This document shows positions 1 through 8,082 of a DNA stretch of 64,000 bases, piece by piece (the first letter of the stretch is position 1; each line of letters begins with the position of its first letter). Below the pieces are notes generated by a model. The model saw only the letters and a program-made list of their open reading frames with translations. It did no database searches and had not been told where the DNA came from. The position numbers and the translations under genes were made by a program. Source of the DNA: Paenibacillus sophorae (GTDB lineage Bacteria > Bacillota > Bacilli > Paenibacillales > Paenibacillaceae); assembly GCF_018966525.1 (NCBI RefSeq), contig NZ_CP076607.1, positions 4,154,001 through 4,218,000 of the forward strand. The letters run 5' to 3'.

Positions 1-166
1 GCCGTGGGGTCGATCACAGTATTAAGGAAAATTATCACAGACGATTTGGAAATTCAAAAGAATAAAACAGTGAAGCGGAGACAAATAAAATGCAGAAGCT
101 GCAGGTATCGCGGTTTCTTTATGAGGGATCGAGCCCAAACGGCCGACACCGGATGCTCCCGGCAAT
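1..166. other. Non-coding stretch downstream of dut
   Basis: These bases lie beyond the dut terminator, at the window edge. A short plus-strand open frame crosses them, but it has no convincing ribosome binding site, no recognisable protein motif, and runs on into the antisense of dut. I see no RNA gene or repeat here. Confidence 0.5.
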
Positions 167-212
167 GTAAAAAAGCTTGCGCTGTTATGCCGTTAGGCAT
201 GCTGCGCAAGCT
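167..212 (-). terminator. Rho-independent terminator after dut
   Basis: On the minus strand AGCTTGCGC and GCGCAAGCT form a perfect 9-bp outer stem (174-182 with 204-212). An inner ATGCC/GGCAT hairpin sits in the loop, and TTTTTT follows directly. It lies 15 bases past the dut stop and closes the pnp-ylxY-mlpA-dut end of the window. Confidence 0.88.
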
Positions 213-226
213 CTTTGTTCTGCTCC

Positions 227-673
227 CTATTTGCCGGTATGGCCGAAGCCTCCCGCACCCCGGTCGGTATCCTTCAGTTCTTCCACTTCCACCATCGTTA
301 CGGATGGTACCGCCTGAAAGACCATTTGGGCGATCCGCTCATTCCGGGCGATCGTAAAAGGCTCCTGGCCCAAATTGATGAGCAGCACCTTGATCTCGCC
401 CCGGTAGTCGGCGTCGATCGTGCCTGGCGTGTTGAGGCAGGTGATGCCGTGCTTCAGCGCCAGTCCGCTGCGCGGACGAATCTGCGCTTCCAGTCCGTCC
501 GGCATGGCGAGTGCGATTCCCGTGGGAACAAGCGCCCGCGCCCCGGGCTCAAGCGTCATTTCGCCGCTGACTGCAGCGAAAAGGTCGTAGCCCGAAGCCT
601 GCTCCGACATTTTTCGGGGAGGATTCACATCCTCATTGCCCGGAAGCTTTAGAATTTGTACGTAGTAAGACAA
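227..673 (-). CDS. dut: dUTP diphosphatase (dUTPase)
   Basis: This trimeric-type dUTPase hydrolyses dUTP to dUMP and diphosphate. It keeps uracil out of DNA and supplies dUMP for thymidylate synthesis in the cytoplasm. The 148-residue protein shows the five family motifs in order: ASGYDL, RPRSGLAL, GTIDADYRGE, RIAQMVF and the C-terminal P-loop-like RGAGGFGHTG. In the last motif His replaces the more usual Ser. I chose a TTG start because AGGAGAG lies six bases upstream of it and the product then begins MSYYVQILKL, as expected for the family. An ATG two codons further upstream is too close to that site. The first 41 bases overlap the end of the upstream M16 peptidase gene, which suggests translational coupling. 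Confidence 0.95.
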   Translation of the reverse strand: MSYYVQILKLPGNEDVNPPRKMSEQASGYDLFAAVSGEMTLEPGARALVPTGIALAMPDGLEAQIRPRSGLALKHGITCLNTPGTIDADYRGEIKVLLINLGQEPFTIARNERIAQMVFQAVPSVTMVEVEELKDTDRGAGGFGHTGK

Positions 674-1916
674 GATCATCTCTCCTAACATTGGCAATCG
701 CTTTATCGGAAGACCCGACCATCGCCGCCGCAAGCGGCTCGGCGAACATCCGGTCAAGCACCTTATTTACATCATCCATCGTGACTTTCTGAATCTTGGC
801 AATCATTTCGTCCAGCGTGATATGCCGGCCAAGCATTAATTCGTTCTTCCCAAGCCGGTTCATCCGGCTGCTTGTGCTTTCCAAGCTAAGGATCAGACTG
901 CCTTTGAGCTGTTCCTTGCCCTTGCGGATCTCATCTTCGTCCATACCCTTGACGGCAAGCTCATACAGCATTTCTTTGGTTAATTCCATGACGTCCTTGG
1001 TCTGCTTAGGAGCGGTTCCGGCATAGACAGTAAAAAGGCCGCTGTCGGCTTGTGAACTATGATAAGAATATACGGAGTAAGCCAGTCCGCGCTTCTCGCG
1101 GATTTCCTGGAACAGCCGGGAGCTCATGCCGCCGCCGACGGCGTTATTAATCAGCACCATCGCATACTGCAGCGGATCGTCGTTGGCGCAGCCGGGCAGT
1201 GACAGGCAAATGTGGTTCTGCTCCGTCTTTTTGCGGTGGAACAATAAATCCCCATGGAAATCCGGCGGGGCTAGTCGTTCTTGCGTTCCATGATTGGCGA
1301 ACGTACCAAAATACCGCTCCAGCAGATCGCCCACACTGTCATCAAAATTGCCCGCAAGGCTGATCACCGTATTCTCTATCGTATACTGCTTCTGCATATA
1401 GGCCCTTAGATCATCCGGCGTCATGGCCTCCAGCCGTTCCTTGAGCCCAAGAATAGAGTAAGCGAGCGGGTGGCTGCCGTAGGCTGCCATTGACATCAGA
1501 TCATGTACAAGATCGTCCGGCGTATCTTCGCACATGGAGATTTCCTCAAGGATGACGTTCTTTTCTTTTGCCAATTCCTCCGCATTGAACTGCGAACGGA
1601 AGAACATGTCGGCCAGCACATCAACAGCGATCGGAAGATGCTCATCCAGCACTTTGGCGTAATAGCAGGTGTATTCCTTAGAGGTAAAGGCATTGACATT
1701 CCCGCCGATGGAATCGAACCGCTCCGCGATTGCCTTTGCGTCGAACCGGTCCGTACCTTTGAACAGCATATGTTCGATAAAATGGGAAATCCCGTTGTTT
1801 TCCGGTGTTTCGTTCCTGGAACCCGTCTTTACCCAGATTCCGAAAGAAACGGAGCGGCCTGTCGGGATTTTCTCCATGACTACTCTTAATCCATTTGATA
1901 ATACCATTTTTTCCAC
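633..1916 (-). CDS. mlpA: M16 family zinc metallopeptidase (MlpA/YmxG-like)
   Basis: This is a putative insulinase/processing-peptidase family zinc protease of about 427 residues. The inverted zinc motif HFIEH is visible with His45, Glu48 and His49, and a Glu-rich stretch (ILEEISMCEDTP) about 70 residues later can supply the third ligand. The C-terminal half carries the family's R/Y-type signature around REKRGLAYSVYSYHS. The GTG start is chosen because GGAGGA sits eight bases upstream and no better site exists for the longer frame. In B. subtilis the orthologue (ymxG/mlpA) follows ylxY, as here, and is known as a processing-protease-like protein linked to regulation of extracellular protease genes. 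The substrate is not evident from sequence. Confidence 0.92.
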   Translation of the reverse strand: MEKMVLSNGLRVVMEKIPTGRSVSFGIWVKTGSRNETPENNGISHFIEHMLFKGTDRFDAKAIAERFDSIGGNVNAFTSKEYTCYYAKVLDEHLPIAVDVLADMFFRSQFNAEELAKEKNVILEEISMCEDTPDDLVHDLMSMAAYGSHPLAYSILGLKERLEAMTPDDLRAYMQKQYTIENTVISLAGNFDDSVGDLLERYFGTFANHGTQERLAPPDFHGDLLFHRKKTEQNHICLSLPGCANDDPLQYAMVLINNAVGGGMSSRLFQEIREKRGLAYSVYSYHSSQADSGLFTVYAGTAPKQTKDVMELTKEMLYELAVKGMDEDEIRKGKEQLKGSLILSLESTSSRMNRLGKNELMLGRHITLDEMIAKIQKVTMDDVNKVLDRMFAEPLAAAMVGSSDKAIANVRRDDLVLLRTNSKASGQ

Positions 1917-1996
1917 GTAAAAAGTCCTCCTGCCATAGCCCTTCGTTCGCCTTTCCATTTAACCGGGCGCCTTATATCCTATCAGAAACGGCAGAT

Positions 1997-2980
1997 TCAC
2001 TCAACATCGCTTGGCAGCACGCGCTCCGGCGACAGCGTCTGGCTGACCGTTCCGAGCACCAGCCCCTTGGCCTTGATGCCGCGAATCATCCCGCGCAGCG
2101 CCTTCGATGATGAAGAAGTGGGATGCATAAGCACGAGTGTGCCCGGTTCCGCATTCGCTGTAATCTTGGCGACGACCGATTCCGGAGAAGGGTTGCGCCA
2201 GTCTACTGTATCGACCGTCCACAGTACCGTCTTCAGCCCCAACTCGCGGGCTATCTCTACGGTCTCCTGGTCGAAGTCGCCTGAAGGGGGAGCGAACCAG
2301 CGGTTGTCAACCCCAAGGCTCGATTTCAGCAGCTTCTTGGTCTTGTCAATCTCCATTACCGCGCGCGCCCGGCTGAGTGTGCTCATATTGGGATGCGAAT
2401 AGGCGTGATTCTCAAGCTCATGCCCGCGCTTTTGAATCTCCATGGCAAGCTCGCGGTTCTTGCTCAGCCAGCTTCCGTCCAGAAAAAACGTCGCCTTTAC
2501 ATGCTCCTCGTCCAATATGTTCAGCATAGGCACAATATATTCGTTCCCCCAAGCAACGTTAATCATCAGCGATACCATCGGCTTGGCGGGATTCCCCCGG
2601 TAGATCGGCTGTGCCCCAAGTTCATCCAGCGAGACAGCCGGCGCAGTCTGCTTGTACACGTATTTGATCGCTTCACCCGCAGGAAGCAGCAGAGCTTCTT
2701 TGTATGTCCCTTCCACGTCGACACTCAGCCCGTTATAGCCGGGAATGGCTTTCCATACCCGATCTACTCTTGCGTCCACCGGCGGGCTGTCAACCTGCGC
2801 GGCCTTGGCTTCAATCTGGCTTCGCAGATCATTCTCCGCATCGCCAAGCGGCTTCAGAACAGCCAATCCGCCGGAGGCGCGAAGCTGTCCCAGCATACTT
2901 TTTACCGGTCCTACGCTGCTGCCGATTCCGATCACTATAGCCATACAAGCCAGCACTACGGCCGCTTTTTCCAGTCTCAT
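1997..2980 (-). CDS. ylxY: Polysaccharide-deacetylase-like membrane protein YlxY
   Basis: This 327-residue protein has an N-terminal signal anchor (residues about 5-25) and a C-terminal NodB-type carbohydrate esterase 4 fold (about 135-320). The second metal motif looks intact (HAYSH), as do APPSGDFD and LVLMHPT. The first motif, normally TFDDG with the catalytic Asp, reads SLMINVAWGNE and lacks both Asp residues. Deacetylase activity is therefore doubtful, or the chemistry has changed. ATG start with GGGAGGAAG upstream. It lies between pnp and the M16 peptidase as in B. subtilis. A candidate sigma-E-type promoter about 95 bases upstream, if real, would tie it to sporulation (cortex or spore coat). 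Confidence 0.85.
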   Translation of the reverse strand: MRLEKAAVVLACMAIVIGIGSSVGPVKSMLGQLRASGGLAVLKPLGDAENDLRSQIEAKAAQVDSPPVDARVDRVWKAIPGYNGLSVDVEGTYKEALLLPAGEAIKYVYKQTAPAVSLDELGAQPIYRGNPAKPMVSLMINVAWGNEYIVPMLNILDEEHVKATFFLDGSWLSKNRELAMEIQKRGHELENHAYSHPNMSTLSRARAVMEIDKTKKLLKSSLGVDNRWFAPPSGDFDQETVEIARELGLKTVLWTVDTVDWRNPSPESVVAKITANAEPGTLVLMHPTSSSSKALRGMIRGIKAKGLVLGTVSQTLSPERVLPSDVE

Positions 2981-3075
2981 TACAACTTCCTCCCACGTGA
3001 TTCGCTGTCATACCAATTTCGCCTAGCGTTCACCATCGCCAAAGGATCGGCAGACGCTGTACGGCGCTCTGTCCC

Positions 3076-3104
3076 AGCCTATGAGACAAGAAGGCGCAAT
3101 ATAC
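3076..3104 (-). promoter_or_regulatory. Candidate sigma-E-type promoter of ylxY
   Basis: On the minus strand GTATATT (6 of 7 to the KMATATT -35 consensus) is followed by 14 bases and CATAGGCT (6 of 8 to CATACAMT). It is upstream of ylxY and downstream of the pnp terminator, so it could give ylxY and mlpA independent mother-cell expression. The call rests on consensus matching by eye only. Confidence 0.35.
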
Positions 3105-3204
3105 CTCCAAGCGGCTGAAGACGGACTGAGCGCCGCGGCAGAACGCGGTAGGATCATGTAGGAGACTCTGTAAGCACAAGAACTTTACTAAGTGAAGCTG
3201 CAAC

Positions 3205-3243
3205 TCAAAAAAAGAGCCAGAATGTAGACTTCTGCCTCTTTTC
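3205..3243 (-). terminator. Rho-independent terminator after pnp
   Basis: The minus strand reads AAAGAGG-CAGAA, a 7-base loop, then TTCTGGCTCTTT and a T run. The 11-bp stem carries one mismatch. It lies about 60 bases past the pnp stop. Together with the ylxY leader it accounts for most of the 324-base gap 2981-3304; the rest shows nothing further. Confidence 0.75.
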
Positions 3244-3304
3244 GTCCAACCATTAATACATGTAAATGAGAGTCGCAGCGTTTCTTCGGTCTAAAACCAG
3301 GCTA

Positions 3305-5401
3305 TTAAGCCTTGGCTTCTGCGGTCAGCACTGCCTTGCGCGACAGATTCACGCGGCCCTGCTGGTCGATTTCCGTCACTTTTACGGTGATGGTATCTCC
3401 GATGGCAACCACGTCTTCCACCTTGCCTACACGCTCCGTAGACAGCTGCGAAATATGCACCAGACCGTCTTTACCCGGCAGAATTTCTACAAAAGCGCCG
3501 AATTTCTCGATCCGCTTGACGGTGCCGACATAAATTTCGCCGATTTCGACCTCGCGCACAATGCCTTCGATGATGGAACGCGCTTTTTGGTTCATCTCTT
3601 CATTCGAGGAAGCGATGAACACGCGGCCGTCCTGCTCGATGTCGATTTTTACGCCGGTTTCTTCGATGATTTTGTTGATGATTTTGCCGCCTGCGCCGAT
3701 AACGTCGCGGATTTTGTCCGGATTAATCTGCAGGATGATAATTTTAGGCGCGTATTGGGAAAGGCTCTCTCTTGGTTTGGAGATAGCTTCCATCATTTTG
3801 CTCAGAATAAACATCCGGCCTTCTTTGGCCTGTTCAAGAGCTTCTTGAAGAATTTTACGGTCGATCCCGTCGATCTTGATGTCCATCTGAATCGCGGTTA
3901 CGCCTTCGGCCGTACCCGCTACTTTGAAGTCCATATCGCCGAGATGGTCTTCCATGCCTTGGATGTCGGTCAAGATGGATACATGCTCGCCGTCTTTGAT
4001 CAGACCCATGGCTACGCCCGCAACCGGCGCTTTGATCGGTACGCCCGCATCCATCATCGCCAGTGTGCTTGCGCAGATACTCGCCTGGGAAGTCGATCCG
4101 TTGGATTCCAGCACCTCGGATACGAGGCGGATCGTGTACGGGAATTCGGTCTCGTTCGGAATAACCTTGGACAAGGCCCGTTCACCCAGTGCTCCATGGC
4201 CGATTTCGCGGCGACCCGGTGCTCTCAGCGGACGGGCTTCCCCTACGCTGAACGGCGGGAAGTTATAGTGATGCATGAACCGCTTTGTTTCGGTTAAATC
4301 GATACCGTCGAGAATTTGCACATCGCCGAGAGCACCAAGCGTACACACGCTGAGCGCTTGCGTCTGGCCGCGGGTGAACAGCCCCGAACCATGTGTGCGC
4401 GGCAGCAGCGACGTATCGCATTCGATCGGACGAATCTCGTTCAGCTTCCGGCCGTCCGGACGAACTTTGTCATGAGTGATCAGACGTCTGACTTCTTCCT
4501 TGACGATATCGTGCAGCACTTCCTTCACATCGCCAATCAGCTCAGGCGTTTCGATATATTTCTCCGTGAAATATTCCACCGTGTCGTTGTTGACCGCATC
4601 GATCGCATCTTGACGGGCATGCTTCTCGGCAATCTTAACCGCCTCAACCAGCCGCTCCTGGGCGTATGCGCGTACCTCAGCGTTCACTTCGGCGTTTACG
4701 GCGTGCAGTTTCACCGTCATTTTTTCCTTGCCGGCGACCTGCACCAGCTCTTCGATCTTCGCTACGATGCCGCGGATTTCTTCATGTCCGAACATGATCG
4801 CTTCGAGCATGATTTCTTCCGGCACTTCATTCGCTTCCGCTTCCACCATCATGATGGCGTCTTTTGTACCGGCCACGACCAGATAAATGTCGCTCACTTC
4901 CTGCTGGGCGATTGTCGGGTTGACGATAAACTGGCCATCGATGCGTCCAACCACGACACCGCCGATTGGGCCGCTGAACGGCACATCGGAAATGCTCAGC
5001 GACGCCGACGTTCCGATCATGGCCGCAATTTCCGGCGAGCAGTCCTGATCAACGCTCATTACCAGATTCAGCACCTGTACGTCATTACGGAAGCCTTCCG
5101 GGAACAGCGGACGAATCGGACGGTCCGTCAAGCGGCTGGACAGAATCGCTTTTTCGCTCGGTCTGCCTTCCCGCTTGATGAAGCCCCCCGGAATTTTGCC
5201 GACCGCGTACAAACGCTCTTCATAGTTTACCGTCAGCGGAAAAAAATCCAAGTCCTTCGGTTCGCTTGAAGCCGTTACCGTACACAGCACCGACGTATCA
5301 CCGTAACGGACCATAACAGCGGCGTTTGCCTGCTTGGCAAGCCGTCCCGTTTCCAGCACCAGGGTTCTGCCCCCGAGCTGCATTTCAACACGTTTTTCCA
5401 T
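3305..5401 (-). CDS. pnp: Polyribonucleotide nucleotidyltransferase (PNPase)
   Basis: PNPase degrades RNA 3'-to-5' by phosphorolysis, releasing nucleoside diphosphates, and can add 3' tails. It acts in cytoplasmic mRNA turnover and quality control. The 698-residue protein has two RNase PH domains (about 1-235 and 305-550) around an all-alpha linker, then a KH domain (IGAGGKIINKIIEETG) and a C-terminal S1 domain (GEIYVGTVKRIEKFGAFVE). It is full length for the family. ATG start with AGGAGGGAC upstream. A TTGACA hexamer occurs in the leader (about 5460-5465) without a convincing -10 box, so pnp may have its own promoter as well as read-through from rpsO, its usual neighbour. Confidence 0.98.
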   Translation of the reverse strand: MEKRVEMQLGGRTLVLETGRLAKQANAAVMVRYGDTSVLCTVTASSEPKDLDFFPLTVNYEERLYAVGKIPGGFIKREGRPSEKAILSSRLTDRPIRPLFPEGFRNDVQVLNLVMSVDQDCSPEIAAMIGTSASLSISDVPFSGPIGGVVVGRIDGQFIVNPTIAQQEVSDIYLVVAGTKDAIMMVEAEANEVPEEIMLEAIMFGHEEIRGIVAKIEELVQVAGKEKMTVKLHAVNAEVNAEVRAYAQERLVEAVKIAEKHARQDAIDAVNNDTVEYFTEKYIETPELIGDVKEVLHDIVKEEVRRLITHDKVRPDGRKLNEIRPIECDTSLLPRTHGSGLFTRGQTQALSVCTLGALGDVQILDGIDLTETKRFMHHYNFPPFSVGEARPLRAPGRREIGHGALGERALSKVIPNETEFPYTIRLVSEVLESNGSTSQASICASTLAMMDAGVPIKAPVAGVAMGLIKDGEHVSILTDIQGMEDHLGDMDFKVAGTAEGVTAIQMDIKIDGIDRKILQEALEQAKEGRMFILSKMMEAISKPRESLSQYAPKIIILQINPDKIRDVIGAGGKIINKIIEETGVKIDIEQDGRVFIASSNEEMNQKARSIIEGIVREVEIGEIYVGTVKRIEKFGAFVEILPGKDGLVHISQLSTERVGKVEDVVAIGDTITVKVTEIDQQGRVNLSRKAVLTAEAKA

Positions 5402-5525
5402 AAAGTCCCTCCTTGGATGACAGCAGACCCGCTCAATCTATGGGCAGGTTCATCTGAATTTTGTCAAAATTAAAACGCCGTATCCCTATAATAAGGCTTA
5501 CGCACGTTCTCTATGCAATACAAGC

Positions 5526-5564
5526 AAAAACGGCTTGGCCTTTTTTAAAAAAGGAGCCGTTTTT
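5526..5564 (-). terminator. Rho-independent terminator after rpsO
   Basis: AAAAACGGCT pairs with AGCCGTTTTT, and inside it CCTTTTTT pairs with AAAAAAGG across a small bulge. The hairpin is nearly symmetric with U tracts on both strands. It lies about 130 bases past the rpsO stop and separates rpsO from pnp. Confidence 0.85.
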
Positions 5565-5697
5565 GACGTTCATATTATCCGGGCAGTTGCTAAAATTTTC
5601 CCTAATTTTCAAAAAGCAACCCAGCTGTTCCGCTGACGCTTCTCGGAAGCACATACGGTAAACAACCAGGCTGCTTTAAGGGTAAACATATGGGTTA

Positions 5698-5967
5698 TTA
5701 ACGACGCAATCCCAGTTTCTCGATCAATGCGCTGTAACGCTGCACGTCTTTGTTCTTCAAATACGCGAGCAGTTTACGGCGTTGACCTACCATCTTCAGC
5801 AATCCGCGGCGGGAATGATGATCCTTCTTGTGCGTACGCAAGTGGTCGGTCAGATTAACGATATTCTCCGTGAGGATAGCAATTTGCACCTCTGGAGATC
5901 CAGTATCGGATTCATGAGTTTTGTGCTCGTCGATCAGTTGATGCTTACGTTCTTGAGTCAATGCCAT
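5698..5967 (-). CDS. rpsO: 30S ribosomal protein S15
   Basis: S15 is a primary 16S rRNA-binding protein of the small-subunit platform. It binds the helix 20-22 junction and nucleates assembly of S6, S18 and S11. The 89-residue sequence is the standard length and carries the family hallmarks TGSPEVQIA, HKKDHHSRRGL and LVGQRRKLLAYL-like (MVGQRRKLLAYL). The start is the ATG of MALTQERK, preceded by AAGGAGGTGAAC. It has its own sigma-A promoter about 105 bases upstream, a structured leader, and a strong terminator, and sits between ribF and pnp as in Bacillus. Confidence 0.99.
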   Translation of the reverse strand: MALTQERKHQLIDEHKTHESDTGSPEVQIAILTENIVNLTDHLRTHKKDHHSRRGLLKMVGQRRKLLAYLKNKDVQRYSALIEKLGLRR

Positions 5968-6066
5968 CCTGTTCACCTCCTTCAATATAATCGCCAATGG
6001 CCTCGTCACCGTCGGTGACACTCGAATGACCAAGCCAAGGTTATGGGTGCCAGCAAGCTAGCAACG
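5968..6066 (-). promoter_or_regulatory. rpsO 5' leader, candidate S15 autoregulatory RNA
   Basis: The roughly 100-base leader contains a perfect hairpin GTCACC-GAC-GGTGAC (6005-6019) flanked by TGGC and GCCA, which can pair around it, so a multi-branched fold near the ribosome binding site is possible. Several bacteria regulate rpsO through S15-binding leader RNAs. That this leader does so is an inference from position and folding only. Confidence 0.35.
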
Positions 6067-6072
6067 TTAATC

Positions 6073-6101
6073 AGTATAGCACTATACAAGGCAAAAGTAA
6101 A
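6073..6101 (-). promoter_or_regulatory. Sigma-A promoter of rpsO
   Basis: Minus strand TTTACT (-35), a 17-base spacer and TATACT (-10). It lies downstream of the ribF stop and drives rpsO, possibly reading on into pnp. Confidence 0.75.
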
Positions 6102-6146
6102 CGTTACTGACGGAAAGTCACTGGCAGAAAGATTAGGACAATAAAA

Positions 6147-7091
6147 TCACGATTCCAGCAGTATCCTCTCCGCTGTCTTCGCATCTTCGCGAATTTGCGA
6201 AATTAGCGATTCAACCGAATCGAATCTGCGCTCCGGCCGGATGAAGGCGACAAGGTCTACCCTCATCTCCTGGCCATACAGATCCCCGGCAAAATCCAGC
6301 AAATGGACCTCAAAACTCGGTACGGTAACTCCTTCGTGAAAGGTCGGCTTCACGCCAACATTCATAACTCCCGGCAGGGTCTTTCCATTATGAATCGCCC
6401 GAACGGCGTATACGCCTTTCGCGGGAATGACATACCGGTCTTCAAGCTCCAGATTCGCGGTCGGAAATCCAATGGTGCGCCCGCGTTTTTCGCCATGCGA
6501 GACCGTTCCCCGCAGATGGTAGCAGCGGCCGAACCAGGAGTTAGCCAGCTCCATATCGCCGTTCTGAAGGCCTTTGCGGATACCGGAACTGCTTACCTTT
6601 ACACCATCCAGCAAAAAAGGCGGCACGGTTTCCACCTTCATGGAGCCGTCGCCAAGCCGCCGCAGCATTTCAGCATCGCCCTCGCCCTTGTAGCCGAAGC
6701 GGAAGTCGAAACCGACAATCGCCGTAGTGATTCGCAGAGGCAGCAGCATGACGGACACAAAGTCCTCTGGACTCACCTGGGAGAGTTGTTCATTGAATTC
6801 GATGACGTAGAGAATATCAACGCCCATTTCGGCGAGCAGTTCTTGCTTGTCCCGGGGCGGCGTCAAATATCCTTCGTAATCGCCTTTCCCCATAACGTCT
6901 TTTGGATGAGGGTAGAATGTTATGACAGCCGCAGGCACTCCTTCTGTGCGAGCCAAGGCTACGGCGGAGGAGATTACACTCGCATGCCCGCGGTGCAGGC
7001 CATCGAATTGTCCCAGGGCGGCAATCTGAGGCTGTGCCCACTCCGCTGCCGCCTGGGGCAGCATCGGATAGGTTAACGTTACGGTTCTCAC
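6147..7091 (-). CDS. ribF: Bifunctional riboflavin kinase / FAD synthetase
   Basis: RibF phosphorylates riboflavin to FMN and then adenylates FMN to FAD. The 314-residue protein has an N-terminal nucleotidyltransferase domain (GQFDGLHRGH, and SSSGIRKGL matching the family's SSTxIR) and a C-terminal flavokinase domain from about residue 185 (GRTIGFPTANLEL, PGVMNVGVKPTF). GTG start, seven bases after AGGTGAG, gives the normal family length; the upstream in-frame extension has no family similarity. It follows truB at a 76-base spacing and is the last gene of the rimP-nusA-infB operon before rpsO. Confidence 0.96.
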   Translation of the reverse strand: MRTVTLTYPMLPQAAAEWAQPQIAALGQFDGLHRGHASVISSAVALARTEGVPAAVITFYPHPKDVMGKGDYEGYLTPPRDKQELLAEMGVDILYVIEFNEQLSQVSPEDFVSVMLLPLRITTAIVGFDFRFGYKGEGDAEMLRRLGDGSMKVETVPPFLLDGVKVSSSGIRKGLQNGDMELANSWFGRCYHLRGTVSHGEKRGRTIGFPTANLELEDRYVIPAKGVYAVRAIHNGKTLPGVMNVGVKPTFHEGVTVPSFEVHLLDFAGDLYGQEMRVDLVAFIRPERRFDSVESLISQIREDAKTAERILLES

Positions 7092-7167
7092 GCTGTTTCT
7101 CACCTGCACTTCACTTAATAAAATAACATGCTGCAATAATTGCCGCCGGCAATGCAATGTCCGGCCG

Positions 7168-8082
7168 TCAGCCTTGAGCAAATACTTTCACGGGAGCGAT
7201 TGAACCTGTCTCCTCGCGCTCGTAGATGCCAAGAAAGCCGCCTTGAAGGTCGTAAAGACGAATAGGACCATCCGCTTGAACTTCAGGCGCCACAAACCGG
7301 GCGGCCAGCCGCTGCCCCTGAAGGGCAGCCGCCTTCTTCTCGTCCGCCACCTTATGGGCTGGCAGATGACGAATCGCCTCATCGGCAGGAATAAGATATT
7401 CCTGAAGACTTCCGCTGCCCATGCGCTCACCGATTTCCTCGAGTGAGAGACACCGGTCCGCCCGGATTCCCGCCGACATCGTGCGCTCCAGCTTGACCAT
7501 CACACCGGGCAGAGACAGCGCCCGTCCGATATCGACGCAAAGCGTACGGATATAAGTGCCTTTGGAGCATAAGACGCGGAAAGTGATATCCGGGAACTTC
7601 CCGTTCCAGACCATCTCCAACATCTCGATCTCGTAAATTTCAACCTCACGGCTTTTGCGCTCCACTGTCTTGCCTTCACGGGCCAGTTCATAAAGACGTT
7701 TGCCGCCCACCTTAACTGCAGAATACATGGGAGGCGTCTGAGAAATAATTCCCCGGAAAGAATCCAGCGTCCGCCTTACCTCTTCTTCGGTTACCCTAAT
7801 CTCTTCCGCCGTTTCCGTCACGTTGCCGGTCATGTCTTCCGTATCGCTGGACATGCCAAGCCGCAGTGTGGCGATATATTCTTTGGGAAGCTCTTGAATG
7901 TACTCCACGATGCGCGTGGCCCGTCCGAGGCAAAGCGGCAGAACGCCGGTAACCTGAGGGTCCAGTGTGCCGGCATGCCCAATTCTTTTCATCCCGAGCA
8001 TGCGCCGCGTCTTGGCCACAACGTCATGCGAGGTAAAGCCGGCCGGCTTGTACACAGCCAGAACGCCTTCAAGCTCAATCAT
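7168..8082 (-). CDS. truB: tRNA pseudouridine(55) synthase
   Basis: TruB isomerises U55 in the T-loop of nearly all tRNAs to pseudouridine and also acts as a tRNA folding chaperone. The 304-residue protein carries the catalytic motif GHAGTLDPQVTGVL with Asp41 as nucleophile, the KxxG-type N-terminus (GVLAVYKPAGFTSHD), and the conserved SKGTYIRTL segment. A C-terminal PUA-like region follows. The ATG overlaps the nrnA stop by four bases (ATGA), so the two genes are translationally coupled. Confidence 0.97.
   Translation of the reverse strand: MIELEGVLAVYKPAGFTSHDVVAKTRRMLGMKRIGHAGTLDPQVTGVLPLCLGRATRIVEYIQELPKEYIATLRLGMSSDTEDMTGNVTETAEEIRVTEEEVRRTLDSFRGIISQTPPMYSAVKVGGKRLYELAREGKTVERKSREVEIYEIEMLEMVWNGKFPDITFRVLCSKGTYIRTLCVDIGRALSLPGVMVKLERTMSAGIRADRCLSLEEIGERMGSGSLQEYLIPADEAIRHLPAHKVADEKKAAALQGQRLAARFVAPEVQADGPIRLYDLQGGFLGIYEREETGSIAPVKVFAQG

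Noticed and set aside
3266..5269. Long plus-strand frames opposite pnp
   Set aside because: They are antisense shadows of a full-length, clearly real pnp, rich in His/Phe/Arg and without ribosome binding sites.
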